In this document: piece by piece, positions 10,961 to 22,185 of the stretch
Position numbering within the stretch: position 1 is the stretch's first letter
How the letters are laid out: each line of letters opens with the position of its first letter
Assembly: GCA_037903355.1 (NCBI GenBank)
Contig: JBAJFE010000029.1
Coordinates: 744,001 to 808,000 of the forward strand
Origin: Trichuris trichiura
Lineage: Eukaryota > Nematoda > Enoplea > Trichinellida > Trichuridae
Direction of reading: 5' to 3'
DNA length: 64,000 nucleotides
Translations under genes and position numbers: made by a program
Notes under the pieces: generated by a model
The model's input: the letters and a program-made list of their open reading frames with translations, nothing else
Database searches by the model: none
What the model was told of the DNA's origin: nothing

Positions 10961-11851
10961 ATGTCACGACTTCTTGCCGAAATTGTCCTCCTGTCTCTTA
11001 CGCTAATCGTGCAAAGCGCCAAACATGATCACGATGAACCGTTTGTTGGTGACGAACTGGCCAAAGAAATGGAGCAGTTAACCCCTGAACAGACAAAGGC
11101 GAAACTTGAAATTCTTATTAAAGCAATTGATAAAAACAAAGATGGTTTCACGGATGAGGAGGAGTTGAGGGCTCATATAAAGCATATGCAAAAGCGTTAT
11201 CTTGATAATGACATTACAAGAAGTTGGAGCAACTTTGACGCAAAGTCGCTGACTAATGGTAAGCTGTCTTGGGATTCTTATAAAGAAAGCTTGTATGGAA
11301 AGCCAAGTAGTGAGGATGAGCTAACGGCTGAGTACCGTGACATGGTTTTAAGAGATGAGAGTAGATGGAAAAAGGCAGATACCGACGGGGATGGTTTTTT
11401 GAACCGTGATGAGTATGGCTGCTTTCTTCATCCCGAATCCTGTGAACACATGAAAGATGTGGTGGTCGAAGAGACGCTTAAAGATATGGATCGAAATGGT
11501 GACTCAATGGTTGATCTTGAGGAGTACATAAATGATATGTATCGGCCGGAAGATTATCCAGATCAGAAGAAAGAACCTGAATGGGTTGAGGCGGAACGGA
11601 AAATGTTCCAACAGTACCGAGACAAGGATAAAGATGGAAAATTAAATGCTGAGGAGCTGAAGGCTTGGCTAATGCCGGACGATTTTGACCACGCTGAAGC
11701 GGAAGCGAAACATCTTATCAACGTAGCTGATGACGATAAGGATCAGAAACTTTCTTTAAAAGAAATATTAGATCACTATGAAACTTTCGTGGGCAGTCAG
11801 GTGACTGACTATGGCGAGCAGTTGCAAAAGCACGACCCTTCGGAACTTTAG
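10961..11851 (+). CDS. Calumenin/reticulocalbin-like EF-hand protein of the secretory pathway
   Basis: A single uninterrupted exon of 296 codons, against multi-exon neighbours. Residues 1-19 form a signal peptide (MSRLLAEIVLLSLTLIVQS). The CREC-family layout of repeated EF-hands follows: DKNKDGFTDEEE, a degenerate hand around NGKLSW, DTDGDGFLNRDE, DRNGDSMVDLEE, DKDKDGKLNAEE and DDDKDQKLSLKE. CREC proteins are low-affinity calcium binders of the ER/Golgi lumen that assist folding. The family usually ends HDEF or HDEL; here the sequence ends HDPSEL, so the retention signal is unusual or lost. The length matches calumenins (about 315 residues). Assignment to calumenin versus reticulocalbin needs phylogeny. 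Confidence 0.92.
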   Translation: MSRLLAEIVLLSLTLIVQSAKHDHDEPFVGDELAKEMEQLTPEQTKAKLEILIKAIDKNKDGFTDEEELRAHIKHMQKRYLDNDITRSWSNFDAKSLTNGKLSWDSYKESLYGKPSSEDELTAEYRDMVLRDESRWKKADTDGDGFLNRDEYGCFLHPESCEHMKDVVVEETLKDMDRNGDSMVDLEEYINDMYRPEDYPDQKKEPEWVEAERKMFQQYRDKDKDGKLNAEELKAWLMPDDFDHAEAEAKHLINVADDDKDQKLSLKEILDHYETFVGSQVTDYGEQLQKHDPSEL

Positions 11852-13671
11852 TTGTTCCCTTTCCATTGTTCTTCATTTTTACTGCACTCATTATGCTCTT
11901 TCGGAACACTTGTTATCGTTGTGTGCTCCATTTCAGCACTTCCATATTCAATCAGTCGCGTAGATGCTTATTTTGCGGAACACCGCCAACTATTTTCAGT
12001 TACGAGCTTTCATTTTTGATCATCTATACTTTGGATCAATTGGCTACTACTGTTTTTTCCTGCTTCATGGAACGTCTGTATGGGCTTTCGCTCAGAAGTC
12101 GTTTTCTCCCGCGATCAGCAAGTCAAACGTAACGGTGTGATAAGTTTTCTGTTATTACACTTAAAGAAATCAGTAAGAAATTCGCATTTCTGATGTACGC
12201 GTATTTTTGGCATTAAACCATTTTTTGCGATTATGTAACTGTTAGTATTTGATGCGTGAAAAACTCAACAGTTGCTTCCAGTCTGTTTAAAGAATGTGCG
12301 TGACATTATGATGTTAATAATATATGGTAATTTAATTCGTTCTTCATCGAGCGGGCTGAATACTGCTTCAATTTTAGGAAAGAAAGATCTCGAATCGTAT
12401 TCAGTAAGGCCATCTAAATTAAGCCTGTCATGATTGTCTGCCTTAGCGCTTGAAAGAAGCTTGTAAAAGAGTTTGCATTAATTTTCGATGGAATAGGTTC
12501 GTTTTACTTAACTTTGATTGGGTGTTGCTCACAGTATTGTCCGTTTGAAGCTATCGACTTCGTTGGAGTAATCATTTTGAAAATCGTTGCGTGAACATTG
12601 CAAACGGTTGTATTGGTCACGTAGTATTCTTTTAACAGCAACCCAATTTCAACAGGTTCAATAAGCCAACGGTAGCGCTACTTTCAGCAGCCTATGATAG
12701 CGTTGAAGTTGAGTTGTTGCGGAGTTACAAACACGAGGCGAAGTTAATAACAAACAGTATATGTCAAGCACGAATAGCAAGTACTTCTTTGCGGTTAGTT
12801 ATTACTCAAGATAATTCCCGAGGGTTTATTGAACCAAGGGCCTAAAAAATGCAGATAAAAAGCGTTCTGAGGTGGTTATCAGCTAAAAAAAACAGCCACA
12901 GATAAGCATGCGATAGTGACTTTAGTCAGTTAATTTTCCGTTTCATCTAATTTTGGATGCGTTTGACTTAAGCAACCAAAGGTTCGATGAGATTTTTCAA
13001 ATATGAAATAACGTACTTGAATACATGCATTCTGTAGTTTTATTAGCTGACGCTTGTTCTCTCTGACGGCGTTTTCGCCATTTTTTGATTTAGTGTCACG
13101 ACGAATTCAGAAAGCTGATGGAAAATGTTTGTAAATGAAATCAAAGCGGAGTGAAAAAAAGTGAGAACGTGATCGGAAAGAATAAATATCAAATAATTCA
13201 TAATTGCAGCATAGTCGAATTTTTAAGTTAGCCCCATAGCCCTTCTTAATTTTTTTTGTTCTCCAATTATTTAGGAAAGAGTCATGAAACAGGATCCCCA
13301 ATGAAACATCATACTTCAAATTCAATGTTCATAATCATGCCGACATCAAGAGTACACCTTTGACTGAAGGTGACATGTCAGTACATTGTAGTAAACTAAT
13401 GACTGACTTTGACAGTGTTATCTTAGGTACTGAGTGATTAAACGCACTGGTTTTCTGCCAGGGTTCTTACCTTCATGATGACCAGCCTATTATTATACTC
13501 AAAATTACGACTAACATAAATATTAAAAGGCTGTTCCAAGTGCGGCGAAACAAAATGTTATTCGTAGCTATTGTTAAGCGAAATAATATGTTATTCGCCA
13601 TGCAGCCAAACTTGTTAATCGTATTAATCTACAGTACTAATTGAAGTGGGTTTTCTTGTTCTGCAACGAGA
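11852..13671. other. Intergenic, no gene seen
   Basis: About 1.8 kb of AT-rich sequence between two plus-strand single-exon genes. Several short frames (for example 11866-12132 and 13107-13325) show no family or splice support. The start must contain the calumenin 3' UTR and the end the promoter of the PIR-1-like gene. Confidence 0.5.
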
Positions 13672-14772
13672 ATGGTAAGAAGTAAACGAAACCAGTTGCC
13701 AGTTCGGTGGGAATGCTATTCTGCAATGGGTGAGAAAATACCGAATTCGCCATTTGTTCCTTGCAAGACACCTTTGCGAAGAGAATTGTGCAAAAAGCTT
13801 GTCAATCCCGACAGCCGCTTTACTGTCGAAAGTTTGGTGGTTGGTATTACGCAAAAGGATTACCGAATTGGTATGGCAATCGACCTGTGCGATACGGACC
13901 GCTACGTAGACCCTGGTGCTTTCGAAAGTTGGGGAATTCAGCACGTCAAAATTTTTGCGCCGGGAAATAGACTGCCACACGAAAGCAGCGTCAACGCGTT
14001 CTTTAACGCTGTAGAAGCCTTTAATCGAACTTACAGGAAGAATGCTGATATGATCATCTGTGTATTTTCAACTCATGGAGTCAATCGAACTGGTTACTTC
14101 GTATGTCGTTATCTGATTGAAAAGTTGTCTTGGGGGCCCAAAAATGTATTAAGATTTTTCCAAGATTCAAGAGGCTACGCGATCGAACGTAAAGCGTTAG
14201 TGAACAATCTATTGGCCATTACTCCACCGCAAGGAGTGAACTGGAAAAAGAACATGCAAAAATTCTCAAGTCCGACTGCTGATGTTCGTTCAATTATGAA
14301 TTCGTCCTTTTATTCTTTCGTTCCAGTTGCCGATGAAGATTTTGTAGTTGATAAAAAGTGTTCTAGCATTGCTGATATAGACAAGGATGTCTATCCTACT
14401 GATCTTCATACATTCTTCCTTGCTGCTGAAAAGGCGTCAGGCTTACAAAGGTCCTCTGACTCTCCGCTAACTGAACAACGTTTGCCGGAAAGCTTAGAGT
14501 TTGAATCTCACGAACTTCAAAGAGTCGGCCAGCAGGATAATGTTGGAATGTCATTTGGTTTTCCTGTCATGATGCAAGATTATGGGACGTATCCATCGGT
14601 AGAACCTAAATTCTCTGTGTTGGAAGATGGTGGAGAAATGGCTTCCTCTGTTCCGAGAAAGCAAAAGAGGAAAAGAAAGTCCAAAAGCTTGGAAGCTATG
14701 TACGCTGAGTTAAAGAAGGCAAAATTCCATAACATACATGAACTGAGGAGAAAATATTTTAAGCTAGATTGA
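13672..14772 (+). CDS. DUSP11/PIR-1-like RNA phosphatase family protein, catalytic Cys replaced
   Basis: Single exon, 366 residues. Residues about 10-190 match the DUSP11/PIR-1 branch of the cysteine-phosphatase superfamily, which removes phosphates from 5'-triphosphorylated RNA: LPVRWECYSAMGEKIPNSPF, a DLCDTDRYVDP segment, and the P-loop region. The family's loop is HCTHGxNRTGY; here it reads FSTHGVNRTGY. The catalytic Cys is Ser133 (TCA at 14068-14070) and the preceding His is Phe, while the loop Arg and GYFVCRYLIE helix remain. The tail has a basic cluster (PRKQKRKRKSKS) that looks like a nuclear signal, and ends in a charged helix. The protein is probably catalytically inactive but may still bind RNA ends. 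In C. elegans PIR-1 interacts with Dicer. Confidence 0.85.
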   Translation: MVRSKRNQLPVRWECYSAMGEKIPNSPFVPCKTPLRRELCKKLVNPDSRFTVESLVVGITQKDYRIGMAIDLCDTDRYVDPGAFESWGIQHVKIFAPGNRLPHESSVNAFFNAVEAFNRTYRKNADMIICVFSTHGVNRTGYFVCRYLIEKLSWGPKNVLRFFQDSRGYAIERKALVNNLLAITPPQGVNWKKNMQKFSSPTADVRSIMNSSFYSFVPVADEDFVVDKKCSSIADIDKDVYPTDLHTFFLAAEKASGLQRSSDSPLTEQRLPESLEFESHELQRVGQQDNVGMSFGFPVMMQDYGTYPSVEPKFSVLEDGGEMASSVPRKQKRKRKSKSLEAMYAELKKAKFHNIHELRRKYFKLD

Positions 14773-15644
14773 AAATACTGTTGTGGTAAGCCAGCTTTTC
14801 CCTTTATCTGTACACATCATTGCTGTAGCAATACATTTTCTCATTTGCATTACAAACCATCTCTTCACATAAAAGCGAACCTACTTAATCGGTTAATGTT
14901 CGTAAACTCTAAAACTGAACATCTCTAATGGTATTCATTTGCATATTTAATGGAAGCACTGCGATATATGAGCTTCGGGAAAGCCGAAGCTGATAAGAAA
15001 TAGAATGATCAATTTTTCCATTACGCCATGTTTAATACGCCGATTACGTTAGGTGATGTTTACAAGTGTTGGTTCCTAACTGACCGCTGAGCTGCAAATG
15101 CTTTGGGTGAATAAGCGTAGTAGAAAGAGCACGATGCCGTAAAGTGGTTTAAGTACAGATCCACCTAACTGGCCTAATGGATTATAGTTTAAAGTATTGA
15201 TTGATAACTGTGAACGAGTTTCACAGGTTAGTGGAATATAACATTAATACATTTAGCAATCAGAGATGCGGCAAATTAAGCGATCGATATTACATCACCA
15301 AGGCAAAGACTGACGTCTGTCACTATTGTTGAAGCTGTAATGTTCCGAAATAATTTTAGAATTCTTGTCCTTCATAATCACCTAAAGCTGTTATTCGCTT
15401 CGTCATTTATTATTAGTTATTGAACATCACTAATATTATCCGTTGAAGGAGTAAAAACAGCCTGGGAACAACGTTTCCAACTGAAATTTAAGTATAGAAT
15501 AGTGAAATGGTCGTGACGACCTATTCTACGCTTTTTATTAATAGGCGTAATACAGATCATAAAATGAGCCCGTTGAGTTCATCGGTAAAATGCTTCTGCA
15601 GGATATAAGAATAAAACGGAATGCAATGAGTAACAGAATTATGC
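14773..15644. other. Intergenic, convergent 3' ends
   Basis: No gene seen. The interval separates the stop codons of the PIR-1-like gene (+) and the CDF transporter (-) and should hold both 3' UTRs. Confidence 0.5.
15534..15539 (-). terminator. Poly-A signal AATAAA for the CDF transporter
   Basis: AATAAA on the minus strand about 105 bp downstream of the transporter stop codon, in the expected place for a poly-A signal. Confidence 0.45.
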
Positions 15645-16733
15645 TTACACGATTTTATGCTCGTATTCAGGGCGATGCTCAAATTCATAATCAACATGAA
15701 CAAAAGCGCGTTCGACGTACGGTAGATGCTCAATTTTTCTTTGCAAGCCTTCACTGATGTCATGCGCTTCCTTTAACGTAATATTTTCGTTAAGTACAAC
15801 GTGAACTTCAACGAGATAGTTGGTACCAAAATGGTACGCGAGCACCGTTTCTATCCGCTCGAACTTTGGTTCATGATCAATGCAGATTTTAGTTATTTGG
15901 CTTTGAATTAAAGGGTTCGCTGCCTTACCCGATATGATTCGCATTTGCCGAATTCCTGTGATCATCCAACTTCCCGACAAATACAAACTTATCAAAATAG
16001 CACCAATGGGATCCAAGTAAGACCAAAAGTGACTGCCAAGATAGGCGCATACGATTGCTGACGCGTTAGAAATACAGTCGTTTCGATGGTCCTGAGCCAA
16101 TATGCGAGTGTTGCAGTCCTTGTAAAAGCGACAAACCAGCCATAATACAAACTTTGTTATAACAGTCGCTGCCATTATGGAAATTGTAGTTATTCCAATA
16201 TCTGGTTTTACGTTATCATATATTAAAGCGTTCACTGACTTAAAAATGACTTGAACACTTGCTGATCCCATAATAAATGAAATGATAACAAGGGAAAGTG
16301 GTTCTAGACGAGTACGACCACGCGGATAAGACCTTAGATCACGTTTTCTTATTGCTCTGCTTGAAATCCAGATAATTACACCAGACGCGATATCCATGCC
16401 CGAGTCCACTACACTGCTTATAACGGACAGCGAACCGGAAAGTCCACCGGCAGTCGCTTTTACTGCAAGCAATATCAAGTTGACCGAAAAAGTAACCTTT
16501 GCCAATCGAACACCCGACTTTCTTAATGATTCATTCTGCTTGCGCGACTCTGTTTCACCATGCTTCTCATAATTCTGTTCGAAATGTACGATAGAGTCTT
16601 TGTCTTCACCATAGCAGCGCATCAGCTTAGCTTGCTTGTGGTAGTAGCGACGGACAGCTCTCGTAGGTGCTCTTCGGGCAGCCTCTTCAAAGTACTCAGC
16701 GCATTCACTGTCAATTGAATTAGAATGTTTCAT
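15645..16733 (-). CDS. Cation diffusion facilitator, Mn-type (MTP-like)
   Basis: The ATG at 16733 gives about 362 residues. CDF transporters move divalent metal out of the cytosol in exchange for protons. The protein starts with a soluble segment containing RRYYHKQAKLMRCY, typical of the plant MTP8-11-like subgroup, followed by six predicted membrane helices. Metal-site residues are visible as DxxxD in TM2 (SVVDSGMDIASG) and DxxxD in TM5 (DHRNDCISN). This is the pattern of Mn-CDFs rather than the HxxxD of zinc transporters. The conserved loop PRGRTRLEPLS and a C-terminal domain (LVEVHVVL, AHDISEGLQRKIE) follow. The open frame continues upstream to a TTTTGCAG acceptor-like site near 16855, so an extra 5' exon is possible. 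Confidence 0.88.
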   Translation of the reverse strand: MKHSNSIDSECAEYFEEAARRAPTRAVRRYYHKQAKLMRCYGEDKDSIVHFEQNYEKHGETESRKQNESLRKSGVRLAKVTFSVNLILLAVKATAGGLSGSLSVISSVVDSGMDIASGVIIWISSRAIRKRDLRSYPRGRTRLEPLSLVIISFIMGSASVQVIFKSVNALIYDNVKPDIGITTISIMAATVITKFVLWLVCRFYKDCNTRILAQDHRNDCISNASAIVCAYLGSHFWSYLDPIGAILISLYLSGSWMITGIRQMRIISGKAANPLIQSQITKICIDHEPKFERIETVLAYHFGTNYLVEVHVVLNENITLKEAHDISEGLQRKIEHLPYVERAFVHVDYEFEHRPEYEHKIV

Positions 16734-18357
16734 TTTCAAAGGAAAGCGTTCTTTTCCGCTCGAGCCCACGAACGCGCTTTTCCCGCAATATTCAACAGTA
16801 AAAACATTTTTCACAGGAAATACGTTTGCATAGGAAGAAACAGCAATGAACCTTCTCTGCAAAACCGCTTCAGTCCATGGTCAACCGGGAACAAAAAGAT
16901 TTTTTCTTCTGATGCGCATCTGTCCTACAAACAAATTCTACTTTCTCCCACGCATCTTGCCTACGCATTCGTCTAAAGAACATAAAAATGACAATAATAC
17001 TCTAACTAGAAGTGATGTAAATAGATGTTCATGTTTAATAAAGTTTACTGCTACAATTTCGGTCTGAACAACTAATTATTGTCGGAAAGTTTAACAATAA
17101 CGTCATGAAATATTGGTGGGCACATACTTGGGCAGATGGAAAGAATACATACCAAGCGCCTAACGCTCAGTTCGCCTCGGAACTTCGTGTACTTGAAAAG
17201 TTCCTTTCCTGTTGACGCAGCAGGCTGCTCAGCTACTACGGGCCGCTACTTCTCTTAAAACGTACAAATTTCCTACAATGCGGAATCCATTTAGCCAAAG
17301 AAATTACGCCACATTACATTTCAGCATCGAACAGCGCTACGCAACATCCGCAACAGCAACGAATTACGCTGTATGAAAACAGCCGAACTTCAATCCAAAG
17401 AATATAATCAGGGGTTCGGTAGATAACAGATTTGCAGGTTTTTGCTAGCGGAAACCACTCGCTGAAAACAAATAGCCGTATACGAAAGCCTACTGAAGGA
17501 TAATATAAATGCATAGTTTAGTAAAAATTAAAAAAAATTCATGGGCAAAAATGGAAACAGCATTGACTGAAGTAGTAGTTCTGTATCGTACAGTCAGAAA
17601 ATACCGCATATGCCACTTCATAAGCACTTTGTTCAATCTATTCGTAAATTTTATGAAACATTCTAAAAGACCTGTTATTCTTAATGCGGCAGAAAAACAA
17701 AAGTTTCGCTATAAAAAATGTGCGTGAGCGTTTAAGGCATTCGCAATGACAGAGTGAGCATGCCAAGCCAAAATACAAAATTTGGCATCAAAGAATGAGG
17801 CAAATAGGGGCATCTGTTGTCGGCTTAATGTTTACAACGCGCGTGGCTAATGCTTGACAAAACAACATAGCTGAATCTTCCAAAAAAAACTCTTTTCCGC
17901 CGTAAGGTACTGTTCACAAAAATTGTCGATTTGAAAATTCAAAACGGGAAAGTTGCTTCTGTCGTGGGTAATACTTGCGTTAATTTTTTTTTGGTAAAAT
18001 ATTGTGAAAAAATAATTAGAACAATGAGAATGGGAATTCGCTTGTACAATCACTTCATCAATCTTTCAGTAATGAAGAATTCGAAAGTCTAAGCTGACCA
18101 GAACAGTAAGAAACAAATTCGAATTTGTTGTTCGTGTTAAATGACACGTCCGAAAGCTACTGCTCCTAGCAGACTTGCTCAGCTCTATCACCATACCTTT
18201 TCCTGTGTACGTTGATTGAGGTATCAAAGGTAGGAGCTGAGTTAAGTTTTGATTTGCCGGCCTTTAATAAGTGACCTTTAAAAAGCTCCTTGCTGAGCGG
18301 ACGTCTTTTCACCTTATCTTTTGTTTGCGTTTTTCTTGTCAAAGTTTTTTTCTGTAT
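16734..18357. other. Divergent promoter region, no gene seen
   Basis: The region separates the minus-strand CDF gene from the plus-strand TFIIIC gene. Apart from the likely 5' extension of the CDF gene near 16734-16855, no coding signal is supported. Confidence 0.5.
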
Positions 18358-21300
18358 ATGGTTGAAGCCAAAGAGATGAACATTTCTGAAACGTTGTTAA
18401 ACATTTCTGGCGCTGACGTTGACGTGCTGGAAGATTATGAAGAGTTTCTCAGTACAGAAACATCAGATTTGGTTCAGCAACTGATGGACGAGTACACCAG
18501 TCGAAGAGATACAATGAGACGGCGCAGCGAGTCAGAAAGTTCTATGGAAGGTGTGCTCAGTGAAAAATTGTCTGATGCTAGTGTGAGTAACGAATGTTCA
18601 GCTCGGATGCTGGAATCAGGTTTTCGTTTCAAATTGTTTTGCATTGGTTAATTCACTGTTCTCAGACTCATTCACGGCGTCGACAAGTGATTCTGATGAA
18701 GAATATTTTCCTTCCTCTCGGCGAAGGAGTACCAAAAAGACTGCTAGTGGCGTAAGGCGCCAGTTACGTACTCGCAGTAAGAAGAAACTAGAGCCTACGA
18801 TAAATTCTGTACTTTAACACGTTGTTGCCGTTCGTTCATCATACGTATCTGTATGTCAGATTCCTTCACTTGATACTGCGAAAAAGCTCTCTCGTCGGAA
18901 TTACAAACCTCGTCGTCTTCCTGATGCTCTAAAGGCTTTACTTGGTCAAGCAGCTGTTTGCTTTGCCAGTGGCAAATTGGACGAAGCAGTTGGTATGTGC
19001 CAGGAAGTGATTCGTGTTCGTAAGTCTAACGACTTGATCTTTTCAACATTAAGTTTGAATTTTAAGAGCCAGGTCATCATGCAGGCTATACTTTGATGTC
19101 TGCGGTGTTCAAGGAACAAGGACAGAAGGAAAAATCTTTACAATATGGTTTGCTGGGTGCAATGCTAAATAACCAAACTGACTTGACCAGCTGGAAAGAA
19201 TTAGCCACTATGGCTGTTGAGCTAAACCAGTTGAGGCATGCCCTTATGTGTTACGAGCGAGGTATAGCAGTTTCATGCGATTCTGTGTCTCATGGAATTT
19301 GTTTAGCCGTTAAATTGGACAGAAAGAACTTTTCTCTGTATTGTACAATTTTTCAACTGAATACTTCCTTGGGGCGGATGAACAAAGTGCTTCTGGCTCA
19401 GATAAAGGCAGTGCAAGAGCTTATGCTCTCCACTGATTTACAGTTGGAAAAGTAATTACAGTTTGCGGAGTTTGTCTATATTGTAAGAAAATTGTACTTT
19501 CATTCCGATGGGCGTAATTTGAATTTTCTTTCTTCTCTTGTTATCATGTAAATCTGAATTGCCTACAAATGCTAATTGGAACTGCATTTTCACTTAACTA
19601 GAATTTGCAGTTGCTTTTTAAATTACGTGTTGACTTTACTAAAATGTTCAATATGTCGTAAAGACAACTTTCGATTAATTAGTATAAAAATGTGTTTTAT
19701 GGAAGACTAACTCGTTTAGTTTAGACTTAGTAGGATTTTGTGGCATACTCATTTGGCTGCTTCCTACAACTCTGTGTTCAGCGAATTTTAATTTAATGCA
19801 AAAGATAGCAACTCGTAACAAATAATAGTTTACAATTTATTTATTTACCCATTACGCATGCAACTGTGCTTGATTTGTGCCGAACAGCTTCATTTTGCAA
19901 CAAAAGCGTGTGAATAATTTCAATAAGCGCACTTATTTAGAAATGCTGTGCGGGAAAGAAAACGCGCGAAAAATTGAAATGCCTAAAGTGCTACGTTATT
20001 CGAGCACATTCAGCCGGTGTTGATTGCTCCGAGAAAATTGCCGATTACTTGCAGCAATTGTCTGAGGAGCATCAAGATGAAGAACTAATTTTGGTTTGTT
20101 ACTGAATGCGGACCAATCCATGCTTTAAGTATCCGTGTTAAGGCTACCTGCGCGTTTACTCCAATAGAAATATTCTCTCACGGACAACACGTAGAAGTAA
20201 CCAGCTCCAACTTCCGTTCTTTACGGATCGATAAGTACAACGGATGATTGTCGTTTCCAGTATATAGGCTGCAATATTGCGCTCTTGCAGAGTTCAAACT
20301 CCTAGCGATTATCCACCCATTTACTTGGTGCAAGTAGTGGTCGCTTGGTTAGAACTTAAAGACTTCGACCGCGCAAAGGTTTACTACCTTTCTTGAATTG
20401 CTAATGATTATATCCGATCATTTTCAGCCTTTTCTAGAATGCCTCATGCAGCTGCGGTCTATTTGTGAAGGAGAGGCTTACTATTTACCAATCGCTGATG
20501 CGATGTTAAAAAGATGTTACTTTAAGAAAGTCTTGACGGTGATAGAACAGTTGTTACCATTATCACCTTTTGAAGTAAAATGCTCACCTTTTACGCGTAT
20601 GACTGATAGGATGTACTTTGCAGCATACAGGTAATACAGACCTTCTAGTCAAATACGGCGACGCATTGAACAGTCTCGACAAGTTTGAAAATGCTATGAA
20701 AATTTTCGAGCATATAATCGCTGTGGACCCCTGTCATGCGCTTGCTAGATTGAGTCTAGCCACTTTGCAGCAAAAATACGGGTTCTATGATGATGCCATG
20801 CAAACTCTGGATTTGTTTGACGGTAAAGAAGTGGAGGATGTGGGATTTTTGGTAAAATATGACCCATGGTAAACAGTTTAAAGAGACTATTTTCTTAGGA
20901 TGATCGGCTGTTAGTGGAGCAATGTACAATTTTGGAGAAGAAAGGCATTTGGAGCCAGTACATAGTTTCCGGGACAATTTTATTAGCTATGTACTTTGAG
21001 GACGTCTACAGCCCTACCTGTTTTTCAAGTAAAAAATTCAGTTTCTCTTACAAATGCTATGTGTCCCAATGTATAGGGTTAAAGAGTAGACTGAAGCGAA
21101 GATCGCTGAACTTGCGCAAAATGGTTTTGTTTACTTTGAGACATTCCAAGCTTGAAAAACTGGTGAAGCAGTCTGTACCTTTACGGGATAAGCGCATTTT
21201 CTCGAAAGACCTATGGCATATATTCGACAAAGTAATGCTACTTAATTTGGGTTGATTCTTGAAGAGAGATGTTTTCTTGCAGATATGCGATTTGCTTGCA

Positions 21301-22185
21301 ACTGAAGGAAAATATGTAGACTTAATGCATCTTTGCTGTTACGGTTCGCAAAGCTTGGCAATTGTGAACAGTGAAACTATAGACAGGATTGATAGCACGC
21401 TATTGCATGCAGCGATTCGCTGCCGTGCCCCGCAGTTGATATGGAACATTGTGCGCTATGGAATGCACTTCAAAAATTGCAACCATTTTTGGAATTTAAT
21501 AGGCAGGAAGAAGAGACGGTTCTTATCCCGTATAATTTGCTTGTTCTCTTCCAGGTTTTATATGTCTCATGATTCCCGACGTTCGCATTCATCGATTCGC
21601 CCTGAGAACGGCAGCAAATTATCCAGACAGCATTGGTTTGGCATTTATTAATGGCAATCACTCTTTGGTATCCGGTTCATACCAGTGTGCACTTTGTGAG
21701 CTTTATTTCTCGTTGACAGCTTACAGTACTTCTTGTGCTTTTAGTGGAGTACTTTTTCATTTTACGACGCTGCCCTTCAAATCCTTTGATCTACCTGCTC
21801 ATTGGGGTTACTCTGATCAACATTGCCTCTCGAAGAGGAATTTTGCAGAAGTGCGACTGTTGCATGCAGGTAATATGTATATTATTGCACCGAAGTGCAT
21901 ATTTATATTTAGGGGTTTTCATTTTTGGCAAAATATGAAGAGATTCGTGGCAGTTGTCAAGAAGTATGCTACCACATGGGTCGAGCGATGCATCAGATGG
22001 GAGTAGTAAACGTCGCTGTCGAGTATTACAGACGAACGTTGGCTATGGAACCTGACGTTCGTTCCCCGCATTCTTTTGTGTTCGATTTACGTCCTCTCGC
22101 TGTTCACAATTTAATTTGTATGTATAATCAGAGTAACAATATTTCAGCTGCCAACGATCTGATGCAGAAGTATTTGTTACTTTAG
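18358..22185 (+). CDS. GTF3C3: TFIIIC subunit TFIIIC102 (GTF3C3), TPR protein
   Basis: A gene of about a dozen exons with short introns. TFIIIC102 is the TPR subunit of the RNA polymerase III factor that binds tRNA promoters and recruits TFIIIB. The first exons are 18358-18619, 18666-18808, 18860-19019, 19067-19261 and from 19307. The N-terminus is acidic, then basic (RRRSTKK, RTRSKKK), as in the family. TPR blocks follow: ALLGQAAVCFASGKLDEAVG, LNQLRHALMCYERAVKLD (spliced), KYGDALNSLDKFENAMKIFE and ARLSLATLQQKYGFYDDAM. The C-terminal exons contain VCYHMGRAMHQMGVVNVAVE and end KYLLL, matching the TFIIIC102 end. The exon pattern between 19454 and 20270 and in 20870-21930 was not fully resolved. 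Confidence 0.75.

Noticed and set aside
15645..16862. Full 405-codon reading of the CDF transporter
   Set aside because: The upstream start at 16862 is a TTG, and the sequence just before it (TTTTGCAG) looks like a splice acceptor; the ATG at 16733 is safer.
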